Part shown: piece by piece, positions 37,820-46,269 of the stretch | Numbering within the stretch: the first letter of the stretch is position 1 | How the letters are laid out: the number at the start of each line of letters is the position of its first letter | Made by a program: the position numbers and the translations under genes | DNA from: Mycolicibacterium malmesburyense | GTDB lineage: Bacteria > Actinomycetota > Actinomycetes > Mycobacteriales > Mycobacteriaceae | DNA: 64,000 bases | Direction of reading: 5' to 3' | NCBI RefSeq assembly: GCF_001050015.1 | Contig: NZ_CVTB01000280.1 | Coordinates: forward strand, 85,753-149,752 | The notes under the pieces: model-generated | Told to the model about the DNA's origin: nothing | The model's database searches: none | Seen by the model: only the letters and a program-made list of their open reading frames with translations

Positions 37820-38095
37820 ATGCAGAAAGCAATAGCGGTCGGCGCGGTGACACTCGGTTTGCTGTTCGGGGGTGCCGGCGTGGCGAATGCCACCGAGCTC
37901 ACCGCACCAGCGAGCACCACCACGACGGTCGCCCAGGAAGTCGAGCACGAGCAGGAGAGCGACAACACCGGCCTGTGGGGGCTCGCGGGGCTCCTCGGCC
38001 TGCTGGGCTTGCTCGGACTCAAGAAGCGTAGGGACCCCGACTACCCGGCCGTCCGTAACACCGGCACGACCAACCCGCCCCCGCCGCGGGCGTAG
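37820..38095 (+). CDS. WGxxGxxG-type small membrane-anchored secreted protein
   Basis: A 91-residue protein with an N-terminal signal peptide (MQKAIAVGAVTLGLLFGGAGVANA), a short Thr/Glu-rich stretch (TTTTVAQEVEHEQESDN), then TGLWGLAGLLGLLGLLGLKKRRD. WGLAGLLGLLG matches the WGxxGxxG-CTERM signature: a Trp-Gly hydrophobic segment followed by basic residues. A short Pro-rich tail (NPPPPRA) extends beyond, which is unusual if it is a strict C-terminal sorting tag. AAGGAG lies before the ATG. Likely anchored in the plasma membrane; role unknown. A strong terminator hairpin follows. Confidence 0.72.
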   Translation: MQKAIAVGAVTLGLLFGGAGVANATELTAPASTTTTVAQEVEHEQESDNTGLWGLAGLLGLLGLLGLKKRRDPDYPAVRNTGTTNPPPPRA

Positions 38096-38115
38096 CGCCT
38101 CATCGAGCTGTCAAA

Positions 38116-38145
38116 CCCCCGCCAGGTCATACAACCTGGCGGGGG
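38116..38145 (+). terminator. GC-rich intrinsic terminator hairpin
   Basis: Arms CCCCCGCCAGGT (38116-38127) and ACCTGGCGGGGG (38134-38145) are perfectly complementary over 12 bp with a six-base loop, followed by CTTCTC. It lies 20 bp after the WGxxGxxG gene and before the DUF2993 gene. The T-run is short, as often in mycobacteria. Confidence 0.85.
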
Positions 38146-38178
38146 CTTCTCACACATCGATAGGGCAGAATCGCGCAC

Positions 38179-39207
38179 GTGACGCAGCCGCCGCAGCGCC
38201 CGGGTCCGCCTGACTGGCGGGGCCGCGGCTCGCCACCACCCCACCCGGGTCAGCGACGGCCTCCGCCCCGGCCGCCGGACCCGCGCAGACAACCGGCGCC
38301 GCCATCCCACGAGCAGCCGACAGAGCAGCTCCGCGCGCCGAGAGGCCCCGAGAACGCGGGGCCTACCCAACGGATTCCGCGGCCACCGTCCCCCGCGGAC
38401 GTGCGGCCGACTCAGCAGATCGAGCGGCCGGCACCGCCACCGCCGCCGTCGTTCGGACCCGCCCCGGAGGCAAGCGAGAAGCGCCGCCGAGGCTTCAACA
38501 AGACCTCGATCGTGCTGATCGCCGTGATCGTCGTGGCCCTGCTGGCCGGCGGCCTGGCCGCCGGCGAGCTCTACGCCCGGCAGCGCGCGGACAGCATCCT
38601 GACCGAGGTCGCCGAGTGCGTGACCGAGGACGGCGTCAAGATCTCGTTCGGCGTGAACCCGCCATTCCTGTGGCAGCACATCACCGGGCACTACACCAAC
38701 ATCTCGGTCACCACCGACGGCAACCGGGTGCAGAGCGCGGACGGTATGACCGCGCAGGTCACCCTCGCCGATGTGCGACTGCAGGACACCGGTGACTCCA
38801 AGGGCACCATCGGGGCACTCGACGCGACCCTGAGTTGGAAGTCGGCCGGTATCAAGGACACCGTCGCGGCGAACCTGCCCGGCGTAGGCAACCTCGTCAC
38901 CGGCGTCCGTACCGACGACGCGGCGGGGACGGTGATCCTGGAGGCCGGCGACAACAGCGTCACCGCCAGGCCCGTCGTCACCGACGGCGATCTCAACCTG
39001 CAGGTCCTCGACGTCACCGGCCCGCTACCCAAGGACGCGGTGCAGTCGGCGCTGAACGACCTGACCAAGAAGCTCAACGACAACTACCCGCTCGGGATCC
39101 ACGCCGACAGCGTGGAGGTCACCGACTCCGGCGTCGTCGGGAAGTTCTCGAGTCGGGATGCCGCCATTCCCCAGGAGGACGCCGACCCCTGCTTCGCGCG
39201 CCTGTAG
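38179..39207 (+). CDS. DUF2993 domain membrane-anchored protein
   Basis: A 342-residue protein. The first 110 residues are cytosolic and Pro/Arg-rich, low complexity (GQRRPPPRPPDPRRQPAPP). A single transmembrane helix follows (SIVLIAVIVVALLAGGLAAG, about 109-128), then a DUF2993 domain outside the membrane (ISFGVNPPFLWQHITGHYTNISVTTDGNRVQ). DUF2993 is the lipid-binding fold of LmeA, which supports lipomannan elongation in mycobacteria; a related envelope lipid role is possible but not shown. Starts at GTG. Confidence 0.83.
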   Translation: MTQPPQRPGPPDWRGRGSPPPHPGQRRPPPRPPDPRRQPAPPSHEQPTEQLRAPRGPENAGPTQRIPRPPSPADVRPTQQIERPAPPPPPSFGPAPEASEKRRRGFNKTSIVLIAVIVVALLAGGLAAGELYARQRADSILTEVAECVTEDGVKISFGVNPPFLWQHITGHYTNISVTTDGNRVQSADGMTAQVTLADVRLQDTGDSKGTIGALDATLSWKSAGIKDTVAANLPGVGNLVTGVRTDDAAGTVILEAGDNSVTARPVVTDGDLNLQVLDVTGPLPKDAVQSALNDLTKKLNDNYPLGIHADSVEVTDSGVVGKFSSRDAAIPQEDADPCFARL

Positions 39208-39231
39208 GCGCGATGACGCAGGGGCCGCGCA

Positions 39232-39345
39232 CTACATGATCGGGACGGTACTGATGACCGTGCCGGTAGCGAAGACGCATCCCGACAGCAGCAGTGTGAG
39301 TCCCGCGAACAGCAGTGCGACCAGAATTTTCATGTACGTAAACAT
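39232..39345 (-). CDS. Candidate 37-residue lipoprotein-like small protein
   Basis: An ATG-started frame of 37 codons reads MFTYMKILVALLFAGLTL, then LLSGCVFATGTVISTVPIM. It has a basic residue, a hydrophobic core and an LLSGC lipobox, the complete architecture of a tiny lipoprotein with a 15-residue mature part. ATG codons at 39345 and 39333 are both possible starts; no strong ribosome-binding site is visible. It lies between convergent genes. Supported only by its signal-peptide pattern. Confidence 0.4.
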   Translation of the reverse strand: MFTYMKILVALLFAGLTLLLSGCVFATGTVISTVPIM

Positions 39346-39423
39346 GGGAGTAAAGCTAGGGCGACGGGATCGAAAGGGAAGCAGGGGTTTCCCTGGCTTT
39401 GGGCCACGCCCGTGCAGGGTCGA

Positions 39424-40116
39424 TCAGTCCAGGGTCACCGCGATCTCGGGGCTGAGTTGGTAACCGGGCACCAGTGGCAATGAGTCACCGCTCCAGAAGG
39501 AACCGGGGTCGAACCAGTTGTAGTGCTTCTCCGATGTCAGCAGCCCCATCTCCTCGTAGGTGATGGCGACTGTCTCCGCGCAGTATGCGGTCTCCAGGCC
39601 GACCTGAAGCTTCTCCTGCTTCCTGCGTACCGTCGCATCACGAACTTTCCTGTGCACAAACGGAATTCCACGCGTGAAATCGGTGACAGCGAGGCGCCCG
39701 CGAAACCACCGGCCGGTCAGCCGGGCGGTGCTCGGAAACGGCGTGCCGTCCATGCGGGCGATCACCTTCAACGCCTTGTCCTCCTGCTCGCGATTGGCGT
39801 ACGGCGTGAGCTGACGCAACCAGCAGCGCTGGTGATAATTGGTGATCCACCGCTCCACCACCTGTCGTGCATCGTTGATTTGCACACCGCGTTGGTTGCG
39901 TCCCGTCCACATGTCGACCAGCTTGTCGCCGAGTTCGGCGTGCCAGATCAGCGGCGGTAGATCCTCGATCGCGACCGTCATCCCGACGTGGTTGACCGGG
40001 CTGTTGGTCAGCGACTGGATCGCCCGGTCGGGTCCGGACCGCCCGCGGAACAGCCAGAGGTCGCCGGTGCGCGTCGCCTCCAGCGCCTGCTCCAACGACA
40101 CGGTGGTTGGTTTCAC
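39424..40116 (-). CDS. Permuted NlpC/P60 (YiiX-like) putative hydrolase
   Basis: A 230-residue protein resembling circularly permuted NlpC/P60 papain-like proteins (YiiX/YebB group). GDLWLFRGRSGPDRAIQSLTNSPVNHVGMTVAI contains the His region (NHVGM), and YCAETVAITYEEMGLL contains the candidate catalytic Cys, the permuted order. No signal peptide. These enzymes may act on lipids or peptides; the substrate is unknown. It ends near the 37-residue ORF and starts 27 bp from a divergent small membrane gene. Confidence 0.72.
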   Translation of the reverse strand: MKPTTVSLEQALEATRTGDLWLFRGRSGPDRAIQSLTNSPVNHVGMTVAIEDLPPLIWHAELGDKLVDMWTGRNQRGVQINDARQVVERWITNYHQRCWLRQLTPYANREQEDKALKVIARMDGTPFPSTARLTGRWFRGRLAVTDFTRGIPFVHRKVRDATVRRKQEKLQVGLETAYCAETVAITYEEMGLLTSEKHYNWFDPGSFWSGDSLPLVPGYQLSPEIAVTLD

Positions 40117-40143
40117 AACCGCAGCTTAGGCAGACTGACCGCT

Positions 40144-40320
40144 ATGCGCGGTATCTGGAAGTGGGTCGGGCTGGCGAGCGTCGCGGGCGTCGTCACGGGC
40201 GGGGTCCTGGTCGCGCGCGACCAACGGCGCCGCAATTCCTACACGCCCGAAGACATCAGGGCACGGCTGCACCAGCGGGTGGCCGAAGCCAACGCGGCCG
40301 GTCAGGACTCGACGGCATAG
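40144..40320 (+). CDS. Small single-helix membrane protein
   Basis: A 58-residue protein with one N-terminal membrane helix ([24 protein letters not shown]) and a short polar cytosolic tail ending [26 protein letters not shown]. The helix-then-RRR order predicts the C-terminus inside. It is convergent with, and overlaps by 19 bp, the nucleotide cyclase gene. No family recognised, but similar short proteins are common in mycobacteria. Confidence 0.6.
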   Translation: MRGIWKWVGLASVAGVVTGGVLVARDQRRRNSYTPEDIRARLHQRVAEANAAGQDSTA

Positions 40321-41087
40321 AGCCGGTGCGATCCGCTGAACCCCTTGAGCTGGGCGTCGCGGCCGTCGTCGAACGAGATGTCCTCGACGTCGCCCAGGGC
40401 GTCGCGCACCACCTCGCTCACCAGCACCTCGCCGCCGTTGGCTTCGTTGGCCACCCGCGCGGCCATCGCGACGTTGCGTCCGAACAGGTCATCACCGCGG
40501 CGCACGGACTTGCCCATGTGGATTCCGATGCGAACGCGAATACCGTTGGGCGGGCGGCGAAGTGAGTGTTGCACATCCATGCTGCACCGCACCGCCTCCT
40601 CCGGCTGGGCGAAGGCGACCATGAACCCGTCGCCCTGGCTCTTCACCACGTAGCCCGAGTGCTTCTTGACGTGGCGGCGCACCATCTTGTCGTGGCGGTC
40701 CAGCAACCGGACGAAGGCGCGGTCACCGATGCGTTCGTTGAGCGCGGTCGAATCCTCGATGTCGGAGAACAAGACCACCATCTTGCCGCTCGGCGAGAGC
40801 CGGGCCAGGTCGGGTCGCTCCACCTCGGCCCAGTCCGCGAGGTCTTCGATCGAGGATCGCACCGCAGCGCCGATGCCGTCCTTGCGCAGGATGTTCGCGG
40901 TCTGCCACACCTGCTTCACCGCTTCGCGACCACCACTGAGCAGCATGTTCTTGGTGTCGAGACGACGGCGCGCCTCCTCGAGTTCCTCCCGCTGACGGGT
41001 GTGGCGAAACCACAGCACACCCAGCGCGACGGCTTCGGCCGCCGCCACGATCGCCAATATGTAGGTCGCGATCTGCGCTCCGCTCAC
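40302..41087 (-). CDS. Class III adenylate/guanylate cyclase, membrane-anchored
   Basis: A 261-residue class III cyclase. One N-terminal helix (about residues 5-27, [20 protein letters not shown]) is followed by a short coiled linker and the cyclase homology domain. Metal Asp is in [10 protein letters not shown] (about 109), the base-specifying Lys and second metal Asp in [13 protein letters not shown] (about 149 and 153), and the transition-state Asn and Arg in [14 protein letters not shown] (about 205 and 211). All catalytic positions seem present, so it is probably active. Lys-Asp at the purine sites predicts ATP. GTG start. Confidence 0.9.
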   Translation of the reverse strand: MSGAQIATYILAIVAAAEAVALGVLWFRHTRQREELEEARRRLDTKNMLLSGGREAVKQVWQTANILRKDGIGAAVRSSIEDLADWAEVERPDLARLSPSGKMVVLFSDIEDSTALNERIGDRAFVRLLDRHDKMVRRHVKKHSGYVVKSQGDGFMVAFAQPEEAVRCSMDVQHSLRRPPNGIRVRIGIHMGKSVRRGDDLFGRNVAMAARVANEANGGEVLVSEVVRDALGDVEDISFDDGRDAQLKGFSGSHRLYAVES

Positions 41088-41097
41088 CCCTCAAGTA

Positions 41098-42069
41098 TTG
41101 GATGCTGACACGGTGTTGCCCGCGGAGCCCCCGTATTACGAGAGTCGCTACATCCGCGCCAACCGCCCGGGGTCACCTCAGGCGCTGTGGTTGCGGGAGA
41201 CCTTGCTGCTGCCCACGGAGGGCAGGCCGGCCGCCGATGTGTGGGTGATGGTCTTCGATCCGGACGGGGTGGGCAACCGGGCGCTCAAGGAGCCGTATCC
41301 GATGGAGTCGGCCGACTACGATCACGAGCCGTGGACGGCGCGCATCGCCGCGACCATCCTCGATGACCGCTCGGCCGAGGGCGTGATCACCGGCGGGCAC
41401 CGCTCTGCGCGCTGGGACCTGCGCATCACCCCGGGTGACGAGCCGCCGGTCCGCCTGCTCACCGATCGCGCTTACGCGGCGCGGTTCCCGACCGCGAAAA
41501 CGACCGTGCGCCATCCGCTGGCCCGGTTCGACGGACTGCTCGAACTCGACGACGTCCGTCTCGTGCTCGACGGCTGGACCGGCAGCGTCAACCACAACTG
41601 GGGCACCCGACACACGCCGTCGTACGCGTACGGCCAGGTGTGCGGATTCGATGAGGCGCCCGAGGCGACGCTCGAAATCGTCACCGCCCGTGCGGCACTC
41701 GGCTCGTTCCTGTTACCTGGCGTGACGTTGTTCGTGTTCCGGCACGCCGGCCAGGAGTTCGCCGTACGGTCGATCCGCGGCAGCCTGCAGACCCACGGCC
41801 GCTACCGTCCGTTCACGTGGACATTCGGCGGGCGGGTCGGCGACCAGATGATCGAGGGCGAGCTCGTGGCCGAACCGTCCGACGTGATCGGGCTGACGTA
41901 TACCGACACCGACGGTGCGGCGAAATACTGCTACAACTCTGCGATCGCCACCTGCCGAATCCAGGTCGCCGGCAAGGCATTCGAGCGCGCGGAGCTGATC
42001 GCCGACCGCCGCGCGATGTTCGAGATCCTGACCGATGACCGCCACCCCGTGGTTCCGCTGCTGGCCTGA
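41098..42069 (+). CDS. Lipocalin-like (AttH/CrtC-like) hypothetical protein
   Basis: A 323-residue protein that appears to be two beta-barrel halves. LVLDGWTGSVNHNWGTRHTPSYAYGQVCGFDE has the NHNWG motif often seen in AttH/CrtC/Svf1-type lipocalin-like proteins. No signal peptide or membrane helix. The start is unclear: TTG at 41098 gives MDADTVLPAEPPYYESRY, GTG at 41113 gives VLPAEPPYY. It is divergent from the cyclase with 10 bp between starts. Function unknown; a ligand-binding or hydratase activity is guesswork. Confidence 0.6.
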   Translation: MDADTVLPAEPPYYESRYIRANRPGSPQALWLRETLLLPTEGRPAADVWVMVFDPDGVGNRALKEPYPMESADYDHEPWTARIAATILDDRSAEGVITGGHRSARWDLRITPGDEPPVRLLTDRAYAARFPTAKTTVRHPLARFDGLLELDDVRLVLDGWTGSVNHNWGTRHTPSYAYGQVCGFDEAPEATLEIVTARAALGSFLLPGVTLFVFRHAGQEFAVRSIRGSLQTHGRYRPFTWTFGGRVGDQMIEGELVAEPSDVIGLTYTDTDGAAKYCYNSAIATCRIQVAGKAFERAELIADRRAMFEILTDDRHPVVPLLA

Positions 42070-42106
42070 CGGCAATCAGCAACAGATTTGCTGATCGGTT
42101 CCGCGC

Positions 42107-42128
42107 GCACCCGTTTCCGGGTGCTTTT
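42107..42128 (+). terminator. Intrinsic terminator with T-run
   Basis: GCACCCG (42107-42113) pairs with CGGGTGC (42118-42124) across a TTTC loop and is followed by TTTT. It lies 38 bp after the lipocalin-like gene. A second, shorter ATCAGCA/TGCTGAT hairpin precedes it at about 42075-42095. The rest of the 248-bp gap to the next gene holds no gene. Confidence 0.8.
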
Positions 42129-42317
42129 CGCGGAGAGCTCTCTGTCCGCTTGCCTTTTCCAATAGCCAGTTACATAACGCAGCCGTCAAAATGTGACGTT
42201 GTACCCCTGCCGAGACGACATTCGTCACTATGGTTGCTGGCCATCGACTCTGCTACCGCTGCCCCCCGCGGCGGAGGCTCGTAAGTGTCAGGGATTACCG
42301 CGATATGAGGGGGAATC

Positions 42318-42746
42318 ATGAACACCATCGCACGTCTCGACGCAACCCAGCGACGTCCCGCCCGCGGGCCGACCCGGATGCTCGCGATCCTGGCTGCCGG
42401 GCTCGTCCTGATCCTCGGGATGTTCGGTCAGGCGCTGACCACAGCACCGCAGGCCACGGCGCTGACTCAGGACGAGGCGGCGTACATCAGCCTGCTGGCC
42501 GATGAGGGGATCGGCCCGGCCCCCGGCTATACCTGGAACGACCTGGTCTTCAGCGGTCATGCCATCGCGTATGCGCTCAGGAGCGGCGTGCACCCGGTGA
42601 CCATGGCGCGGACGGTCTACCTTGAAAGCCCGTATCTGACCAAGGATGAGGCGATCACGGTCGTCGCCACCGCGATGGTGGTGTTCGCCCCGGAACTGGT
42701 GCCGATCTACACCGGTGACCCACCCAGCGGTGACATGCTGGCCTGA
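42318..42746 (+). CDS. Secreted DUF732-like protein
   Basis: A 142-residue protein with a signal peptide of about 48 residues (basic start, LAILAAGLVLILGMFGQALTTA core, ATALT cut region). The mature part (DEAAYISLLADEGIGPAPGYTWNDLVFSGHAIAYALRSGVHPVTMARTVYLES) resembles mycobacterial DUF732 proteins, but the two Cys usual in DUF732 are missing. GAGGGGGAATC precedes the ATG. Probably exported to the cell envelope. Convergent with the aminotransferase gene, 4 bp between. Confidence 0.65.
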   Translation: MNTIARLDATQRRPARGPTRMLAILAAGLVLILGMFGQALTTAPQATALTQDEAAYISLLADEGIGPAPGYTWNDLVFSGHAIAYALRSGVHPVTMARTVYLESPYLTKDEAITVVATAMVVFAPELVPIYTGDPPSGDMLA

Positions 42747-42750
42747 AGGC

Positions 42751-44003
42751 TCACCAGCCTTCGGTGAGCACCCGGTCGAGGGCGTCGACATAGAAGTCGG
42801 CGCCCTCGATGTCGATGCACAAGGGCGGCTTGGTCTTCAGGATGTTCTGGTGATCGCCGGTCGGCTGGATGATCACGCCGAGTTCGAGCATCCGGTCACA
42901 GATCGCGGCGGTCTCCTCGGTGGCCGGCTCGAGGCGCTCTACGTCGCGGATCATCTCGACGCCCAGATACAACCCCATGCCGTGCACGGTGCCGATGAGC
43001 GGATGCTTGTCGCGGAGTGCCAACAGGCGGTCCTTGAGGTGACCGCCGACCCGAAACGCGTTCTCCTGCAGCCTCTCATCGCGCAACACGTCCAGCACGG
43101 CGATGCCGATGGCGCACGACAGCGGGCTGCCCCCGGTCGAGGAGAAGAAGTGCCCCTGGGACCGGAACGCCTCGGCCACCGCCCGACTGGTGACCACCGC
43201 TCCGAGCGGGTACCCGTTGCCGGTCGACTTCGCCACCGACACGATGTCGGGCACGGCGCCCTGCTGCTGGAAGCCCCAGAACCATTCGCCGAGCCTGCCG
43301 TAGCCCACCTGGACCTCGTCGGAGATCGCCAGTCCGCCGCCGGCGCGGACAGCCGCGTACACCCGCTGCAGATAGCCGTCGGGCAACGCCATACCTCCCG
43401 CATTGCCGTACACGCTCTCGCAGATGAACGCCGCGGGGGAGCGACCCGCGGCGACCAACTCCTCGATCCTGCGCACCGCGTCGTCGGCGTAGCGCACCGC
43501 GTCGGCACCGCGGTACTTGCCGCGAAAACTGTTGGGCGAGTCCAACGTGTGCACCCACTGCGGCCGGGTGGCGAGCGCGTTGGGGTTGTCGGCGATCGAC
43601 GTGGAGACCGCGTCGGTGCCGTAGGTCCAGCCGTGATAGGCCTCGCGCACCGCGACGACTTCGCGTCGGCCGGTGGCGGCCATGGCCAGCCGCAATGCCA
43701 GATCGCTTGCCTCCGAACCGGAATTGACCAGGAAGACGGTGTCGAGCGGGTCCGGCAGCGTGGCCGCCAGCCGCTCGCTGAATTTCACCACCGCCTCGTA
43801 GTTGAACCGCGAATTGGTGTTCAGTTTGCGCAGTTGGCGCGCGGCGGTCGCGGCCACCCGCGGATGCGCATGCCCGAGCACGGTGACGTTGTTGACCATG
43901 TCGAGGTAGCACCGCCCGGCGGTGGACAACAGGTGACCCGCGGCGCGGGCAATTCCGGCTCTTCGAGGAAGTTGAAGCCGACGGTGCGGCGGTCTGCGGT
44001 CAC
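42751..44003 (-). CDS. Class-III aminotransferase, apparent 5' frameshift
   Basis: A PLP-dependent class III aminotransferase of about 418 residues if intact. The main frame holds RCYLDMVNNVTVLGHAHPRV, the PLP-phosphate region FLVNSGSEASDLALRLA, the Asp in ISDEVQVGYGR and the Schiff-base Lys in VSVAKSTGNGYPLGAVV. The first ~17 codons (TADRRTVGFNFLEEPE) are in a different frame, starting at GTG 44003, which overlaps the upstream hydrolase stop as GTGA. The shift lies near 43951-43960, where one base seems missing before IARAAGHLL. The main frame is otherwise open to 44052 with an implausible N-terminus. Either a real mutation or a sequencing error. Confidence 0.78.
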
Positions 44004-44899
44004 CGGCTGACGAATTGCACCACGACTTCGGAGAATGCGTCGTTGTCGTCACCGGCGGCGGTGTGGCCGGCCTCGGAGAGCTCGACGAACTCGGCCCGAG
44101 GCACCTTTTCGAGGAAGTCCTTCACGCCCGCGGTGCTGACCACGTCGGAGAGTTTCCCACGAATCAGCAGGATCGGGATGGTCAAGCTCATCACCGCGCG
44201 CTCCAGCTTCTCCTCGCGGACGAAACGGTCGTCGATCGGTGCGGTGAGAAACGCCGGATCCCAATGCCAGAACCAGCGTCCATCGCGGAATCGCAGGTTC
44301 TTCTTCAAACCCTCCGGATTGCGCGACCGCTTCCGGTACGGCAGATACGCGGCCACTGCGTCCGCGGCCTCGTCGAGGGTCTCGAAACCGTCTATCCCGC
44401 TGGACATGAAATCGCGGATACGGGCGCTGCCGTCCTTTTCGTACCGGGGCACGACGTCGACGAGCACGAGCTTGGTCACCTTCTGCGGCCCCGCGTCGGC
44501 GGCGGTCAGCATGCCCGTCATCCCGCCCATGCTGGCGCCGATCAGGGCGACCGGACGGCCGATCTGTTCCACCACGGCCAGGGTGTCGGCGCTCAACGCG
44601 TCGACGGTGTAGTTCGCGTTGGGTGCTCGGTCGCTGTCGCCGTGCCCGCGGCTGTCCAGGGCGACCACATGCAATCCGAGGCCCGCGAGGATGTGGCCGG
44701 TGCGCTTCCACGAGTAGCGGTTCTGACCGCCGCCGTGCAGGAGCAACACCGAGGGGCGCTCGGTCGCCACGCCGCGGTTCCACTCGTCGGCCACCAAGGT
44801 GATGTCCTCAGAGCCGCGGAACTTCACGGTCTGCGGTTCGCTGTCAGTCGCGCTCACGGCCGTCCTCTCCGGCTCACCCAGGTCGCTCACGTTACCCAC
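44000..44899 (-). CDS. Alpha/beta hydrolase
   Basis: A 299-residue alpha/beta hydrolase. SVLLLHGGGQNRYSW is the oxyanion region, VVALDSRGHGDSDRAPNANY follows, and the nucleophile elbow is ALIGASMGGMTGM. The His is in SEAGHTAAGDDN and a likely Asp in RGKLSDVV. Start uncertain: GTG at 44899 (VGNVSDLG) or GTG at 44890 (VSDLG). Its stop overlaps the aminotransferase start as GTGA, so the two form an operon. Divergent from the TetR gene, which may regulate it. Confidence 0.86.
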   Translation of the reverse strand: MGNVSDLGEPERTAVSATDSEPQTVKFRGSEDITLVADEWNRGVATERPSVLLLHGGGQNRYSWKRTGHILAGLGLHVVALDSRGHGDSDRAPNANYTVDALSADTLAVVEQIGRPVALIGASMGGMTGMLTAADAGPQKVTKLVLVDVVPRYEKDGSARIRDFMSSGIDGFETLDEAADAVAAYLPYRKRSRNPEGLKKNLRFRDGRWFWHWDPAFLTAPIDDRFVREEKLERAVMSLTIPILLIRGKLSDVVSTAGVKDFLEKVPRAEFVELSEAGHTAAGDDNDAFSEVVVQFVSR

Positions 44900-44942
44900 C
44901 GCCTAATTCCGCCGATCGCGGTGTCCTTGATGAGAGCGTCAA

Positions 44943-44948
44943 TATACT
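44943..44948 (+). promoter_or_regulatory. -10 box of a probably leaderless tetR transcript
   Basis: TATACT ends eight bases before the GTG at 44957, which places the expected transcription start at or next to the start codon. No Shine-Dalgarno precedes the GTG, consistent with leaderless translation, common in mycobacteria. Confidence 0.55.
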
Positions 44949-44956
44949 TTGCCCTC

Positions 44957-45571
44957 GTGCAATTGGAGTCGGCCGACCAGGACCGTGAGCGCATCATCGA
45001 GGCTGCCTACGCCTGTCTCTCCCAGCCGCACACCGGCCCCATCCCGGTCGCCGCGATTTTGCAGCGCGCCGGGGTGTCGACGCGAGCCTTCTACCGCCAC
45101 TTCGAATCCAAGGACGAGCTGTTTCTCGCCATGCTCCGCGAGGAGACCGATGCGTTGACCGCACGGCTCGACCGCGTCGTCCGGGACAAGTCGAGTGTCC
45201 CCGCCGAACAACTCGGGGCGTGGATCGAGGGGATGTTCGGGCTGATTCACGACGACGAGACGCGGATGCATTTCACGGTCATCGACTCCGACGAGGTACG
45301 GGCCGCCAAGGGCTACCGCGCCACCCGCGAGAAGGCCCACGCCGACCGGGAGCGCTCCCTGGTGGCGATCCTGCAGCGCGGGTGCGACGACGGATCGTTC
45401 CCGCTGACCGACCCCGAGCAGGACGCCTTCGCCATCAACGCGATCATCAGCCGTGTGCTGATCAGCCAGACGTTTGACGACCACGACGGCCTGCGGCGGG
45501 CCAAGGCGCGGGTGCTCGACTTCGCGCTGCGGGCCCTCGGCGCCGGCCAATACGTCGACGAACGGCGATGA
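44957..45571 (+). CDS. TetR/AcrR-family regulator
   Basis: A 204-residue TetR regulator. The HTH spans ADQDRERIIEAAYACLSQPHTGPIPVAAILQRAGVSTRAFYRHFESKDELFLAMLRE, ending in the classical FYRHFESKDEL recognition block; the C-terminal two thirds form the ligand-binding helices. The GTG at 44957 is favoured by the TATACT box just upstream; ATG at 44930 would include that box in the coding region. It is divergent from the hydrolase-aminotransferase pair and followed by a VOC gene (overlap) and the mce operon; either could be its target. Confidence 0.88.
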   Translation: MQLESADQDRERIIEAAYACLSQPHTGPIPVAAILQRAGVSTRAFYRHFESKDELFLAMLREETDALTARLDRVVRDKSSVPAEQLGAWIEGMFGLIHDDETRMHFTVIDSDEVRAAKGYRATREKAHADRERSLVAILQRGCDDGSFPLTDPEQDAFAINAIISRVLISQTFDDHDGLRRAKARVLDFALRALGAGQYVDERR

Positions 45572-45600
45572 ATTCCGGACGGCACGGTGGTCTTTACGGC

Positions 45601-46074
45601 ATGCCTTCGATCACTCCGTCGCTCTGGTTCGACGACAACCTGGAAGAGGCCGCGGCCTTCTACACCTCGATCTTTCCCCACTCGTCGGTGGAGAAGATCA
45701 ACCGATACACCGAAGCCGGGCCCGGTACGCCCGGTGACGTGGTCTCGGCCACCTTTGTGCTGGATGGCCACCGTTTCGTGGGGATCAACGGCGGCCCGCA
45801 GTTCGCGTTCACCGAGGCCGTCTCGTTCACGGTTCGCTGTGGCGACCAGCAGGAGGTCGACTACTACTGGAGCCGACTCGTCGACGGCGGCGAGGAGTCG
45901 CAATGCGGTTGGCTCAAGGACCGCTTCGGGTTGAGTTGGCAGATCGTGCCCGAACGTCTTCACGAACTGCTCGACGATCCGGATCCGGCTCGTGCGGCGG
46001 CCGCCGCGAAGGCGATGCTCGGAATGCGCAAGATTGTCATCGCCGAACTCGAGGAAGCGGTGCGGGAAAGTTAG
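45601..46074 (+). CDS. PhnB-like VOC-superfamily protein
   Basis: A 157-residue protein of the PhnB/3-demethylubiquinone-methyltransferase-like VOC group: MPSITPSLWFDDNLEEAAAFYTSIFPHSSVEKI, then RFVGINGGPQFAFTEAVSFTVRCGDQQEVDYYWSRL and GWLKDRFGLSWQIVPERL. The ATG at 45601 gives the family start; ATG at 45568 overlaps the TetR stop as ATGA and would add 11 residues. Enzymatic role unknown. Confidence 0.88.
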   Translation: MPSITPSLWFDDNLEEAAAFYTSIFPHSSVEKINRYTEAGPGTPGDVVSATFVLDGHRFVGINGGPQFAFTEAVSFTVRCGDQQEVDYYWSRLVDGGEESQCGWLKDRFGLSWQIVPERLHELLDDPDPARAAAAAKAMLGMRKIVIAELEEAVRES

Positions 46075-46233
46075 CCAGTGGCTTCTGTAATGCGGAAACC
46101 CGTCTGAGCGCCCTGTGCGCTTGCTCAACCGTAAAAATTCGATATACCGTTCCCCGGCGTCCGCCCGTGTGTACCCTTGCGCCACAGCCATCACGGGCGC
46201 GGGTTGTTGGTGTCGAGGAAGGTTGGACGGCCT

Positions 46234-46269
46234 ATGGCAGGTCACCCCAGACGGGCAAGGCCCGATTGA
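46234..46269 (+). CDS. Candidate 11-codon upstream ORF of the mce operon
   Basis: ATG at 46234 opens MAGHPRRARPD and stops with TGA at 46267-46269, sharing its last A with the yrbE start ATG (TGATG). GAGGAAGG lies 11 bases before its ATG, better than any site before yrbE itself. It could couple or tune translation of the operon. The 194-bp gap 46075-46268 otherwise shows only possible promoter elements such as TATACC near 46144. Confidence 0.4.
   Translation: MAGHPRRARPD

Noticed and set aside
46075..46268. Assignment of the mce operon to mce3 because a TetR gene lies upstream
   Set aside because: The TetR is a normal single-domain protein of 204 residues, unlike the double-domain Mce3R, and a VOC gene lies between; family left open.
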